Assembly: GCF_003268005.1 (NCBI RefSeq) | Contig: NZ_CP014213.1 | Location: 2,253,501-2,317,500, forward strand | Direction: 5' to 3' | Origin: Methanosphaera sp. BMS | Lineage (GTDB): Archaea > Methanobacteriota > Methanobacteria > Methanobacteriales > Methanobacteriaceae | Length of the DNA: 64,000 nucleotides | Shown here: positions 45,845 through 55,713 of the stretch, piece after piece | Layout of the letters: every line of letters begins with the position of its first letter | Position numbering within the stretch: position 1 is the stretch's first letter | Notes under the pieces: model-generated | Databases searched by the model: none | The model's input: only the letters and a program-made list of their open reading frames with translations | Told to the model about the DNA's origin: nothing | Program-made: the position numbers and the translations under genes

Positions 45845-45887
45845 GTTTTATTTATTATAAAACATTTTTATCCTACCTTTTTTTTTT
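45845..45887 (+). terminator. adhesin 4 terminator
   Basis: GTTTTAT (45845-45851) and ATAAAAC (45857-45863) form a stem with loop TTATT, extended by AGGA and TCCT further out, and are followed by a run of T bases. Confidence 0.65.
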
Positions 45888-45948
45888 ATTAATGTTTTTT
45901 TGTCTTTGATTTTTGAAATACTCTTTTTTTTAAGTCTTGTATGTTGTT

Positions 45949-46014
45949 TTTTGCTAAACATATGGGAGACATTATTAATTTTATTGCTTATGAAGAGATA
46001 CTGCTAATTAAATG
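45949..46014 (+). repeat. adhesin 3'-flank repeat, copy 3 (partial)
   Basis: Contains TTTTGCTA, then TATGGGAG-CATT-AAT-ATT, and ends GATACTGCTAATTAAA, matching the second half of copy 2 (46315-46397). It follows adhesin 4 at about the same distance as copy 1 follows adhesin 3. Confidence 0.45.
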
Positions 46015-46071
46015 TTTGGAGCATGAAAAGAAAAGTATAATGTTTTGTTAGATTTAAATACAATAATATGA

Positions 46072-46233
46072 TTCAATGTGACTGATAATCAAAATCATAG
46101 AAACAATAATATTTTTACTGGAAATGGTTCTAGCTTATATGTGTGGGGGTTTAATCAAGTAAATGATTTCAAGAATGGAAAAATCTTGAAAATATTTTTT
46201 TGTTGTGATAAACAATCGTTTTTCCTCCTTTAA
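46072..46233 (+). pseudogene. remnant of an adhesin-like gene
   Basis: An open frame without start, preceded in frame by a stop (46069-46071), reads FNVTDNQNHRNNNIFTGNGS then SLYVWGFNQVNDFKNGKI. The Asn-rich turn pattern is that of the adhesin beta-helices nearby. The end is degenerate (FFCCDKQSFFLL). It lies between repeat copies 3 and 2, which fits a deleted adhesin gene. Confidence 0.45.
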
Positions 46234-46259
46234 TCTAAGTACAATATTTTTTTATTTTA

Positions 46260-46397
46260 TTTGCGAGTTATTAACATAGTTATGGGTTATTTTTGCTTGA
46301 AACAGCATTCTTTGCTAGCAGGATTTGTGGATTGTATGGGAGTTAAATGTCTAATCATATTCTTATATATTGGGATAATATAATGCTAATTAAAGGC
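46260..46397 (+). repeat. adhesin 3'-flank repeat, copy 2
   Basis: Starts TTTGCGAGT and shares with copy 1 the ordered blocks ATGGGT, ATTTTT, AAACAGC, TGCTA and TTGTATG. With copy 3 it shares TATGGGAG and TGCTAATTAAA. It follows the adhesin remnant by 26 bases. Noncoding. Confidence 0.55.
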
Positions 46398-46661
46398 TGC
46401 TGATGGTTAATACAATAGAAACAGAATTTGGTTCGTACAAAGCCATTAAAGAGGAGTATTATGTTATTTAAGGATAAATTATAATCTATTTTTATAAAAG
46501 TTTCGGGAAAAGACATGGAAAACTTTTTTTTGACTCTCTAATAATTTTACAATTAATATAATCAAACTAATATGTTCTATTTATTTAAGATGATAAATAT
46601 AAATATCGAATTAATCATAGTAAAAAGTATAAGAAATAATAATTTAATATTTGGTGATAGT

Positions 46662-46967
46662 ATGTTTAATAGGATTAAAATTGCCAAAAATTTTGCAAAA
46701 AGAATTAAATCGGATAAGATTAATCAAATTATATTGTTTGGATCGGTGGCACGTGGGGATGATGGGGAAGATTCTGATATAGATATATTAATTATATCAC
46801 CAAATTTAAATGAAATTCAAGATGACGTGGATGATGAGGTAGTTGAAGTTATTTTAGAAACAAATCAATTTATATCTGCTCATTTAATGACTACAGAACA
46901 TTTTAATAAAACCAAAAGTAATTCTTTTTTAAGAAATGTTCTAAAGGACGGTGTTGTAATTGGATGA
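46662..46967 (+). CDS. MNT-type minimal nucleotidyltransferase (antitoxin-like)
   Basis: 101 residues. The motif LFGSVARGDDGEDSDIDIL holds Gly27-Ser28 and the metal-binding Asp39 and Asp41. A longer frame starts at 46572, but GGTGAT at 46653-46658 sits three bases before ATG 46662. It overlaps the following HEPN gene by eight bases. In known MNT-HEPN pairs the MNT protein adenylylates the HEPN ribonuclease and blocks it. The pair lies beside decayed adhesin sequence, a typical variable site. Confidence 0.85.
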   Translation: MFNRIKIAKNFAKRIKSDKINQIILFGSVARGDDGEDSDIDILIISPNLNEIQDDVDDEVVEVILETNQFISAHLMTTEHFNKTKSNSFLRNVLKDGVVIG

Positions 46968-47328
46968 AGTTGAGGGATATGTTAAATTAAGTCAGGAACA
47001 TATTGAATCTAGTCTAATATTGCTTGAAGCAAAGAAATATCGAAGTTCAATATCTAGTTCTTATTATGCAATGTTTTCAATAGCAAAAGCATTACTTATT
47101 AAAGAAGGTATTGAAACTTCAAAACATTCTGGTGTTACAAGTTTCTTTGGTCAATATATTGTAAAAGGTAAAGGTTTTGATAAAACGGTATACAAATATC
47201 TCACTCGAGCTAAAACCTATAGGAAGCAAGCGGATTATGATTGTACTACTGAATTGGATGAAAGTGATGCAAAAACTATTTATAATCGTGCCATAATTTT
47301 TATTCAAGAATCAAAAAAGTTTTTATAA
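46960..47328 (+). CDS. HEPN-domain protein (toxin-like partner of MNT)
   Basis: 122 residues of helical HEPN type: YVKLSQEHIESSLILLEAKKYRSSISSSYYAMFSIAKALLIKEG, then GQYIVKGKGFDKTVYKYLTRAKTYRKQADYD. This is the subfamily with SSYYAMF and a RxxADY end rather than the strict RxxxxH RNase motif, so RNase activity is uncertain. The start is TTG 46960, overlapping the MNT stop, because no ATG or GTG precedes the conserved part. Translation is coupled to MNT. Confidence 0.85.
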   Translation: MDEVEGYVKLSQEHIESSLILLEAKKYRSSISSSYYAMFSIAKALLIKEGIETSKHSGVTSFFGQYIVKGKGFDKTVYKYLTRAKTYRKQADYDCTTELDESDAKTIYNRAIIFIQESKKFL

Positions 47329-47603
47329 TCATTTTAGCTAACAAATTTGCTTGAGATGTACGTTTGAAAAAGGACAACTATGCTCCTGAAAGAAGAGGGA
47401 AAGTCAACCTCTCTAAATCTCTCACTATAAAATATTATTTTGTAAAATGAAACTCGTTTTTTAATTAAAAAATTCATTGTATCTTTTTTTGTCTTTAATT
47501 TACCCCTCTTACGGATTTTTTATGATTTACTAAAAAATTCTATTAACCACCATTTACATAAATAATTAATAATAAAGAAAATATTTTTTAAGGATTAATT
47601 ATT

Positions 47604-48524
47604 ATGTTGAAAACAGATATTCTTGGTATGAAATTATCCAATCCCCTCTTTTTGGCAGCGGGTATTCTCGGAACTACTGCTAGTAGTATGAGGATGGTTG
47701 CTGAATCCGGAGCAGGGGGAATTGTAACAAAGTCGTTTAGTCTTGAAGCTAATGACGGTTATGATAATCCGACAATAGTAAAGATTGAAGGTGGAGTAAT
47801 TAACTCCGTTGGACTTGCCAGTCCTGGAGTGGAGGAAAAAACAAAGGAACTAATTGAATTGGAGGATATTCGTGATAAGACACCTGTAGTTGCATCAATA
47901 TATGGTGATAGTGAAGAGGTATTCTGTGAAGTGGCCAAGCGTACAAGGGAGTATGTTGATGCTTTTGAATTGAATGTCTCATGTCCTCATGCAAAGTGTG
48001 GCTTTGGATCAAATATTGGTGAAAATCCGGACATGACATATGACATCGTCAAGGCAGTCAAGGATGAAATAAAAGACACTCCTATAATTGTAAAGCTAAC
48101 GCCTAACGTGACTGATATTACAGAAATAGCCAAAGCAGCAGAAAATGCGGGGGCTGATGCTCTTACGTTAATCAACAGTGTGGGTCCGGGTCTTCGAATA
48201 GACTATAAGACGTCCCGGCCAATACTTAACAATGTACTGGGTGGTATTGCAGGGCCAATGATAAAGCCGATAGCATTGAAGTGTGTCTATAAGACATATC
48301 AGACTGTGGACATTCCAATATTTGGGGTTGGTGGAATACGTGACTATAAGGATGCATTGGAATTTTTCTATGCAGGTGCAAGTCTGCTGCAGATAGGTAC
48401 ATCCATAATGTATGACGGACCGGAGATATTCAGTAAGATATCACAGGACTTGGAAGCATTTCTTGAAGAAGAAGGATATAATAGTATAAGTGAGATTATA
48501 GGATTAACTCATAGATTAGAGTAG
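47604..48524 (+). CDS. pyrD: PyrD, dihydroorotate dehydrogenase class 1B catalytic subunit
   Basis: 306 residues. FMN-binding TIM barrel with LSNPLFLAAGILG at the start, AFELNVSCPHAKCG with the probable catalytic Cys127, IVKLTPNVTDI, the LINSVGPG loop, GGIAGPMIKPIAL and the phosphate-binding IFGVGGIRDYKDALEF with LLQIGTSIMY. It oxidises dihydroorotate to orotate. PyrK follows 12 bases later and supplies the NAD-linked electron path, the 1B arrangement. A weak ribosome binding site (AAGGATT) precedes ATG 47604. Confidence 0.95.
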   Translation: MLKTDILGMKLSNPLFLAAGILGTTASSMRMVAESGAGGIVTKSFSLEANDGYDNPTIVKIEGGVINSVGLASPGVEEKTKELIELEDIRDKTPVVASIYGDSEEVFCEVAKRTREYVDAFELNVSCPHAKCGFGSNIGENPDMTYDIVKAVKDEIKDTPIIVKLTPNVTDITEIAKAAENAGADALTLINSVGPGLRIDYKTSRPILNNVLGGIAGPMIKPIALKCVYKTYQTVDIPIFGVGGIRDYKDALEFFYAGASLLQIGTSIMYDGPEIFSKISQDLEAFLEEEGYNSISEIIGLTHRLE

Positions 48525-48536
48525 GAGGTGTTTTAA

Positions 48537-49349
48537 GTGATAAGTAACGTTTATGATGATGAGGTGCCAAAGGTTGTTAAAATTAAGGAAACAATAATTG
48601 AAACACCAACGGTTAAGACATTCATATTTCCCTTTGAAATTACGGATGATATTCATCCTGGACAATTTGTAATGGTATGGGATTTAAGCAATGAAAAGCC
48701 GATGACCATTTCAATTATTGATAAAGAAAATAATCTCATGGGAATTACCGTCCGTAAAGCGGGACCGTTTACAAATAATCTGTATGATAATGTGGATGTC
48801 GGGGATTATCTGGGAATTCGTGGACCATATGGTCATGGATATGATCTGTCCGGTTATAAAAGGATATTGGCAGTTGGTGGAGGGTCAGGTGTTGCAAGTC
48901 TTGGACCGATAGCCTCATTCTATGATAATGTTGAGTTTATCTCGGCTGCCAGTTGCAAGGATGAACTGGTATTTGTCGATAGATTTGATAAGCTGGAAAT
49001 AGATGTACGTGAGTGTACTGATGATGGCAGCTGTGGTTATAAGGGTTTCAGCACGCAACTGGCCGATGAGCTATTATCCACGGGGGACTATGATATAGTT
49101 ATAGGCTGTGGACCTGAGATAATGTCCTATAAGTTGTATGAACTGGCAGATAAGTATGATATTGACTGTCAATTGGCACTTGACAGATATATGAAGTGTG
49201 GATTGGGTATATGTGGTCAGTGTTGTATGGATGATACCGGCTGGCGTGTATGTGTTGAAGGACCGGTCTTTGATAAAAAGCAGTTGGGTATGTTATCGGA
49301 GTTCGGTAAGTATCGACGTGATGCATCGGGCAGTATTGTTGATTATTAA
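48537..49349 (+). CDS. pyrK: PyrK, dihydroorotate dehydrogenase electron-transfer subunit
   Basis: 270 residues. FAD domain (about 10-100), NAD-binding domain with ILAVGGGSGVASLGPI, and a C-terminal [2Fe-2S] site with Cys221, Cys226, Cys229 and Cys239 (KCGLGICGQCCMDD then RVCVEG). GTG 48537 is the start, well placed behind TAGGAGGTG. It moves electrons between PyrD and a pyridine nucleotide. The pair is transcribed together and ends before a T-rich stretch facing nadK. Confidence 0.94.
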   Translation: MISNVYDDEVPKVVKIKETIIETPTVKTFIFPFEITDDIHPGQFVMVWDLSNEKPMTISIIDKENNLMGITVRKAGPFTNNLYDNVDVGDYLGIRGPYGHGYDLSGYKRILAVGGGSGVASLGPIASFYDNVEFISAASCKDELVFVDRFDKLEIDVRECTDDGSCGYKGFSTQLADELLSTGDYDIVIGCGPEIMSYKLYELADKYDIDCQLALDRYMKCGLGICGQCCMDDTGWRVCVEGPVFDKKQLGMLSEFGKYRRDASGSIVDY

Positions 49350-49385
49350 TCTCCTCTTTTTTTATCTTTTATTATAATTCATTTT

Positions 49386-50165
49386 CTATTTGATTTTGTG
49401 GTGGATGGTATCTACAAAGCTTTGCCAGTTAAGTTTGACTATTTTTGTTATTTTATCCGATTTTCTGATGCGGATTGTGTCATTTGTTCTTATTTCATAG
49501 GGATTGCCGTCACTTAATACATATGCCTGGGTGTTATTTCTAAGTTCTGTAATTTTAATTTCTATCAGTGCATCGTCTGAGAATACTACGCTTCTATTTA
49601 GTAGTGTGTGGGCTGCTATGGGGGTGACTGTTAATATGCATGCTGTTGGATCAACTATCGGTCCTCCACATGATAGGTTATATGCCGTTGAACCTGTAGG
49701 GGTACAGACTATTATTCCATCAGCCGTGTATGAATTGATTAATCGTCCATTAACTATTGTATCGAAACGTACTACTCCAAAGCTATTTTTTGATATTGCT
49801 ATTTCATTTAATGCATCTTCAATTTCTATAATTTCTCCATTTTCTTTTATTATTTCTGCCTTTAACATCATACGTTCTTCGATGAAGTATTTCTTATTAA
49901 TCAGGTCATTTATTGCCTTGTCAATTTCATCCGGATTTATATCTGTAAGATATCCTAATGTTCCACAGTTTATTCCTATAAGGGGAGCTGTTGCTAGTTT
50001 TGAGGATTTTAAGAATGTGCCGTCTCCACCGATTGAACAGATCAGCTTAGCCTCTTCTGGATTATCACAGATTTTCAGGTCATGTCTCTTGCATATTGAG
50101 ATTAGTTTTTCTTTTGTTCGGATGGCTTTTTTGTTATATTTATCGACATTTATAAAGAGCGTCAT
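49386..50165 (-). CDS. nadK: NAD kinase
   Basis: 259 residues. The family motif GGDGT is at 46-50 (CSIGGDGTFLKSSK), and the NE/D and glycine-rich motifs are TPTGSTAYNLSCGGPIVDP and SYTADGIIVCTP. A GINCGTLGYLT segment lies at about 66-76. It makes NADP from NAD using ATP or polyphosphate. ATG 50165 has a weak purine-rich site. Its upstream region carries the AAGTTATAACTT repeat cluster. No inositol phosphatase fusion, unlike some methanogen relatives. Confidence 0.93.
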   Translation of the reverse strand: MTLFINVDKYNKKAIRTKEKLISICKRHDLKICDNPEEAKLICSIGGDGTFLKSSKLATAPLIGINCGTLGYLTDINPDEIDKAINDLINKKYFIEERMMLKAEIIKENGEIIEIEDALNEIAISKNSFGVVRFDTIVNGRLINSYTADGIIVCTPTGSTAYNLSCGGPIVDPTACILTVTPIAAHTLLNRSVVFSDDALIEIKITELRNNTQAYVLSDGNPYEIRTNDTIRIRKSDKITKIVKLNWQSFVDTIHHKIK

Positions 50166-50320
50166 ATTAATATCTATGTTTTAATTGTGATATATATCCT
50201 TTTGAATATGTGACTATCGGTTATTTGAATGGGTATAGGGATATGTATTTTTTGCTTGCATTATCTTTCAGATTCCTATTTTTGCAACACTTCTCCCGAT
50301 TTCTTTTTGTTCTAACATCT

Positions 50321-50358
50321 AAGTTATAACTTATAACTTATAACTAATAAATTATAAC
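50321..50358. repeat. AAGTTATAACTT palindrome and TTATAAC tandem repeats upstream of nadK
   Basis: A 12-base perfect palindrome AAGTTATAACTT (50321-50332) continues into TTATAAC copies (50331-50337, 50338-50344) and a degenerate one near 50352. It lies about 156 bases before the nadK start. The same 12-mer and related units occur upstream of gatD at 60342. Confidence 0.5.
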
Positions 50359-50431
50359 ATTTATTTTTGCAATGATTTGTCATTTTTTTAATTTAATTTT
50401 CTAAAAGATAGTATAAAAAGAAATTAGGTGG

Positions 50432-50842
50432 TTAAATTAACTTTGTTTGGATACTTTCACCTATTATTTCATCAAATTCCAAACCTTTGCTGAATGCCAA
50501 GTCAACGTTTACCCTATAGTTTCCGTTACGTGTCACATGTAGATCTTCAAGTTTGATAAATCTCCATTTTTTACGAATAAACTTAGCACCAACATATGCT
50601 GTTGCACCGAATATGTTAGAAAATTCAATCAGATTCTCAATCTTTTCTTGATCTATATAGATGTGTTCTTGTCTTGTGGATTTTACTTCTATTGCCAAAT
50701 ATAATTTGCCGTTTCCTGCAAGTACGTCCGGAAGGGGTCTTTTGGTAGCACCACCACTGGCCGGTGCCCTCATAGCTGCAAAACCGGCATCCCATAATCT
50801 GTTTACCAAGTCTCTTTCTTCAGTAGAACCTTTTTTGCTCAT
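50432..50842 (-). CDS. hjc: Hjc, archaeal Holliday junction resolvase
   Basis: 136 residues. Conserved nuclease residues are Glu9 in STEERDLV, Asp39 in RPLPDVLAG, and Glu52-Val-Lys54 in AIEVKSTRQ, the archaeal Hjc pattern. The GSSxEx... start and ASGGATKRPLPD loop are also typical. It cuts four-way junctions during recombination. It lies alone on the minus strand. The 700 bases upstream hold no intact gene. In a window rich in recombined adhesin genes its presence is coincidental, as all archaea have it. Confidence 0.92.
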   Translation of the reverse strand: MSKKGSTEERDLVNRLWDAGFAAMRAPASGGATKRPLPDVLAGNGKLYLAIEVKSTRQEHIYIDQEKIENLIEFSNIFGATAYVGAKFIRKKWRFIKLEDLHVTRNGNYRVNVDLAFSKGLEFDEIIGESIQTKLI

Positions 50843-51212
50843 GTTATTTTGTTCCTTAATAATTGTCTATTATTATATTATGTTAAAGGTGTATAATTAT
50901 ATTTTAAACATGCATGATTTATGCCAGAGTAACTTTTTAAAACAAAATCTTTCTATAACATTTGGAACGATTGTTATACTGATTGAATTAGGATGACTTG
51001 ACAAAAAAAATTTTGAAAATAAATGGGAAAATTTCATTTTATTTTGATTGCATTATACTTAAAATTTCAAGTTATTATTTCACTTGTTATGGATAACACT
51101 ATAAAAATAAAAGTATTGTTCTTTATTTTAAATGGTATATTATTAAAAATATTTGTTTTTAAACTTTCACATGTATATCATTTATCTTGAAAAGACAAGT
51201 TTTTACTATCAC
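50843..51212. other. gene-free interval upstream of hjc
   Basis: AT-rich sequence containing the hjc promoter. I see no ORF with homology-like features, no RNA gene and no notable palindrome. Confidence 0.45.
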
Positions 51213-51309
51213 AGTTTAAATCCTGTTCCTATAAATAATGCAACGTCACGTCCTATATCATCATAAACGTCCACATTGATTATACTTTTGGTTCTTCCAT
51301 TTTTTTTAC
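51213..51309 (-). pseudogene. duplicated 3' end of the PaaI thioesterase gene
   Basis: 97 bases match 52404-52500, the C-terminal coding part of the thioesterase gene, with about four substitutions. Only the last 30 or so codons are present, and the frame is not continued, so it is a dead fragment. It lies about 280 bases before the second MNT gene, while the intact thioesterase lies just after it. Confidence 0.8.
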
Positions 51310-51591
51310 AAATCTAAGAGTAAAACTTTTTTTTGTTGTGAATTAATTTATGCCAAGTCTTAAAAAGTAAATATAATATGGGATTTGGTTGATTTTTTCA
51401 TGTCTTTTTACAGTATTGTCTTGGAACTATCCAGAAAATGGATTTTTATTGAAATTGAAAAATCAATATCGTAGTTATACGTAATTTTTCAGATTTTACA
51501 TGTAGTATTCTAAATCTATAAATAATATAAAAACTATTAATATTTACTTGGACATATCATTATTTATTAAATAGATTTTCAAGGGATTTTC

Positions 51592-51882
51592 ATGGTATAT
51601 AGTATTGATGAAATTAGGGATATTGTAATTCCAATAGTTAAAGAGTATGGAGTTGCTAAAATAAGTCTTTTTGGATCATATGCCAAAGGAAAAGCAACTG
51701 ATGAAAGTGATTTGGATTTTATAATGGATAAAGGTGATTTAGTAGGTTTACAATATTTCTCATTATTAAATAAATTGGAAAATGCCTTTAATTGCAAAGT
51801 TAATTTAATCACAACTGGTTTTTCAAATAAAGATTTTTTAAATAGGATTCATAATGAAGAAGTGTTACTCTATGAACGATAA
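51592..51882 (+). CDS. MNT-type minimal nucleotidyltransferase with decayed partner
   Basis: 96 residues. LFGSYAKGKATDESDLDFI contains Gly28-Ser29 and the metal-binding Asp40 and Asp42. The rest matches the MNT family (MntA-like antitoxins). It starts at ATG 51592. The end overlaps a HepT-like frame that is broken by a frameshift and a stop. As an antitoxin alone it should be harmless and may be on the way to loss. It is from a different subfamily than the MNT at 46662. Confidence 0.85.
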   Translation: MVYSIDEIRDIVIPIVKEYGVAKISLFGSYAKGKATDESDLDFIMDKGDLVGLQYFSLLNKLENAFNCKVNLITTGFSNKDFLNRIHNEEVLLYER

Positions 51883-52205
51883 GGATAAAAAATTTGGAAT
51901 ATTTGTTATATCATTGTAAAAGACTGCAAAGACATGTTGATTATTTTGTTGATGATTGGATTGAGTATAGTACTAATGAACATTATCAAGCAGCTTGTGG
52001 ATTAGAGATTGTTGAGATAGGCGAATATATTAAAAGATTGTCTCCATAATTTTTGGAAGAACATCCTCAAATAGATTGGAGTGGCTTAATAGGCTTAAGA
52101 ATTATTCATGCCCACCATTATGAAGGTATCATGTATGATTTAGTTTGGGAAGTTATTAAAAGAGATATTCCTGAATTGAAGAATTATTTGCAAAAATTAT
52201 TGTAG
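51872..52205 (+). pseudogene. decayed HepT-like HEPN toxin gene
   Basis: Begins MNDKDKKFG at ATG 51872, overlapping the MNT gene, then shifts frame near the A6/T3 tract at 51888-51893. The following frame reads LLYHCKRLQRHVDYFVDDW, then EHYQAACGLEIVEIGEYIKRLSP, a TAA at 52047-52049, FLEEHPQIDWSGLIGLRIIH, and ends IPELKNYLQKLL. The RIIHAHHYEGI segment corresponds to the HEPN active-site motif, where the usual RNxxxH(x)Y is altered. Two lesions make it inactive unless they are sequence errors. Confidence 0.82.
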
Positions 52206-52390
52206 TTATATGAAAACTATTTTTTCTATCTTTTTTAATGAGCGATTCATATGTTTATAATCGTTAATTGGTTTTATTCTATTGAATATTGGTTTTATGA
52301 TATTTAACATCTATTTTTAACATTTAACCCTGTTTAATCAAAAAAAGTTTAAAAGTTGGTTAGATATAGAGTCATAGTTCTAACAACTGG

Positions 52391-52798
52391 TTATTTTTTT
52401 TCAAGTTTAAATCCTGTTCCTATAAATAATGCAACGTCACGTCCTGTATCATCATAAACGTCCACATTGATTATGCTTGTGGTTCTTCCATTTTTTCTAC
52501 ATGTAGCCTTTGCAAATAACTTATTGCCCTTCGGTGCACTTAAGTATGTGATGTTCACGCTTTGGGCTACAGTCAAGGAGTGAATGTTATTGGATAGTGT
52601 TGCAAATGCAAAATCTGCCAGTGTAAATATGGCTCCACCCATTACTCCACCATAAGCATTCTTATGGTTGTCATTCAATTCTAGGCTGCATAGGGAATAG
52701 TCTTCTGTTAACTCTTCGAGTTTGACTCCATTGTTAGTTGCAAATTTATCTTTCTTGAATTCTTTTCGTGCTTCTTCTGTTGAATTATATACGACCAT
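52391..52798 (-). CDS. PaaI-type hotdog thioesterase
   Basis: 135 residues with the hotdog core: NDNHKNAYGGVMGGAIFTLADFAFA, where the GG...A(I/L)xxLAD pattern and Asn/His positions match the PaaI/YbgC group, followed by VNITYLSAPKGNKLFAKATCRKNGRTT. It probably hydrolyses a CoA thioester of unknown acyl group. ATG 52798 has GAAGGTGAA upstream (GGTGA). A fragment of its 3' end occurs 1.2 kb away at 51213. Confidence 0.87.
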   Translation of the reverse strand: MVVYNSTEEARKEFKKDKFATNNGVKLEELTEDYSLCSLELNDNHKNAYGGVMGGAIFTLADFAFATLSNNIHSLTVAQSVNITYLSAPKGNKLFAKATCRKNGRTTSIINVDVYDDTGRDVALFIGTGFKLEKK

Positions 52799-52961
52799 TT
52801 TTTCACCTTCATGTTGTTGTATTTGGATTATTTTTTCTTATTTTTTTATTTATATAATATAAATAATAGCGGTGTTATTTAAAAATAAGCGGATTGACAT
52901 TTTTGTCAAAGGTCTGCAATATATATCGGGGGGTCATGAATAAAAAAAGGAAATGGGGAAT

Positions 52962-54341
<1,380 letters not shown>

Positions 54342-54381
54342 TTATGAAAATTATAAACAGAAATATACTTCCGATAATAAA

Positions 54382-54395
54382 GGAAATCATTTTCC
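54382..54395 (-). promoter_or_regulatory. NrpR-type operator upstream of gdhA
   Basis: GGAA-ATCATT-TTCC matches the GGAA-N6-TTCC operator known for the nitrogen repressor NrpR of methanogens. It lies 86 bases before the gdhA start. Read on the minus strand, it follows a TATA-like TTTAAATATAAG (54423-54434) by about 28 bases, where it would cover the transcription start. Confidence 0.72.
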
Positions 54396-54590
54396 GTTCT
54401 AACGTATAATAATATGATTGAACTTATATTTAAATTTATTTGTAATTAAATTTCTATGGTGATTTTTAGATAATAAAATAAGCGGCCATGATGATTAACA
54501 GCATGCTATTAAATAATAGATATACCTGAAAAAAAATGGTAATGACATAATTTTCAATAAAAAAAATGGGGGGATGGAAAAAATATGGAG

Positions 54591-55703
54591 TTAACCAAAC
54601 ATCTTGTCCTCAATGGTCTTAACCTCTTTTTTAGACTCACATATTGCATAATCAATATGCTCTTCAGTAATTTCATCACAAGACTGGCTGATGGCCCTAT
54701 GAAGAGCGGTTTTAAGTATTTTCTCCTTCAAATCCCTACCTGAAAAGCCATCTGTCTTATCAACCAGATTGTCCACATCAAATGATGCTTCAAGAGGAAG
54801 AGTTTCAATGTTTGTCTGAAGAATCAGTAACCTGTCCTTTTTACCCGGTAAAGTAAATTCAATCTCCTCTTCAAAACGACTTCTAATGGCATAATCAAGA
54901 AGTTGTGGATTATTTGTGGCACAGATTGTAATAATGGAATCATTATCCTCGATACCATCCATCTCAGTAAGAAGTGCATTTACAATCTCTGTAACATCAC
55001 CCCTAAGACTCTGATACTTACGTTCCAAACCAATGGCATCTATCTCATCGATAAATATCACAGTAGGTTTGTTGTTTCTTGCTTCTTCATACAACTCATG
55101 AATCTGCTTTGAACCATCACCAACATGATCTCCGATTAAACTGGTGGCCTTAATCATTTTGATGGGAACATCCAATTCATTGGCCAATGCCTGTGCAAGC
55201 ATAGTCTTACCGGTACCAGGCATTCCATAAAATAAAATATTCTTAGGAGCCCAATTTTTGAACTTTTCCGGATTTTCAAGATATTTTGTAATAATCTTAC
55301 TCTTATCCTTAGCCTTTTGTTGGCCTATAACATCATCCACCACGTACTTCTGATTCTGTATGCTTTCAATTGATTTCTTTTCAGTAGGCAATAATAAAAA
55401 GGAAGTGTTGTTTGTAATGTATGAGTTATCCGGCCTTACATCCACAATCTGATATGCAAAGTCCGGAAGCAGTTTCTGGTCAAATATGTACTGGTACTTA
55501 TGTACCTTATACCCATTCCATTGGTCAGTTGCATAAATATCAAATAATTCCTTATTTGTAACCTCTATCTCCGGTGATTCAAGGTAATTGCTTTCCAATG
55601 GATAACCAACCGCCTTTAAAATAATTAGTTTCGCTTCCTTTTTCTCATTTCTTACCTCATATCTGGCCTGATTATTTATTCTATACGGATTCTCTTGTCT
55701 CAC
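54591..55703 (-). CDS. AAA+ ATPase of the PAN/CDC48-like class
   Basis: 370 residues. An N-terminal beta-rich region of about 120 residues (YEVRNEKKEAKLIILKAVGYPLE) is followed by an AAA module: Walker A GMPGTGKT at 160-167, Walker B VIFIDEIDAIG at about 215-225, sensor-1 CATNNPQLLD, arginine-finger region RSRFEEE, and a C-terminal helical lid (GFSGRDLKEKIL). It has one AAA domain, no proteasome-docking HbYX end and no coiled coil like PAN. Substrate unknown. Last gene of the gatD-gatE-trxB operon, ten bases after a small protein. Confidence 0.88.
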   Translation of the reverse strand: MRQENPYRINNQARYEVRNEKKEAKLIILKAVGYPLESNYLESPEIEVTNKELFDIYATDQWNGYKVHKYQYIFDQKLLPDFAYQIVDVRPDNSYITNNTSFLLLPTEKKSIESIQNQKYVVDDVIGQQKAKDKSKIITKYLENPEKFKNWAPKNILFYGMPGTGKTMLAQALANELDVPIKMIKATSLIGDHVGDGSKQIHELYEEARNNKPTVIFIDEIDAIGLERKYQSLRGDVTEIVNALLTEMDGIEDNDSIITICATNNPQLLDYAIRSRFEEEIEFTLPGKKDRLLILQTNIETLPLEASFDVDNLVDKTDGFSGRDLKEKILKTALHRAISQSCDEITEEHIDYAICESKKEVKTIEDKMFG

Positions 55704-55713
55704 AATTTAACTC

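Noticed and set aside
49504-50184. 226-codon ORF on the plus strand opposite nadK
   Set aside because: Shadow of nadK. nadK carries GGDGT and other family motifs, and the plus-strand frame has none.
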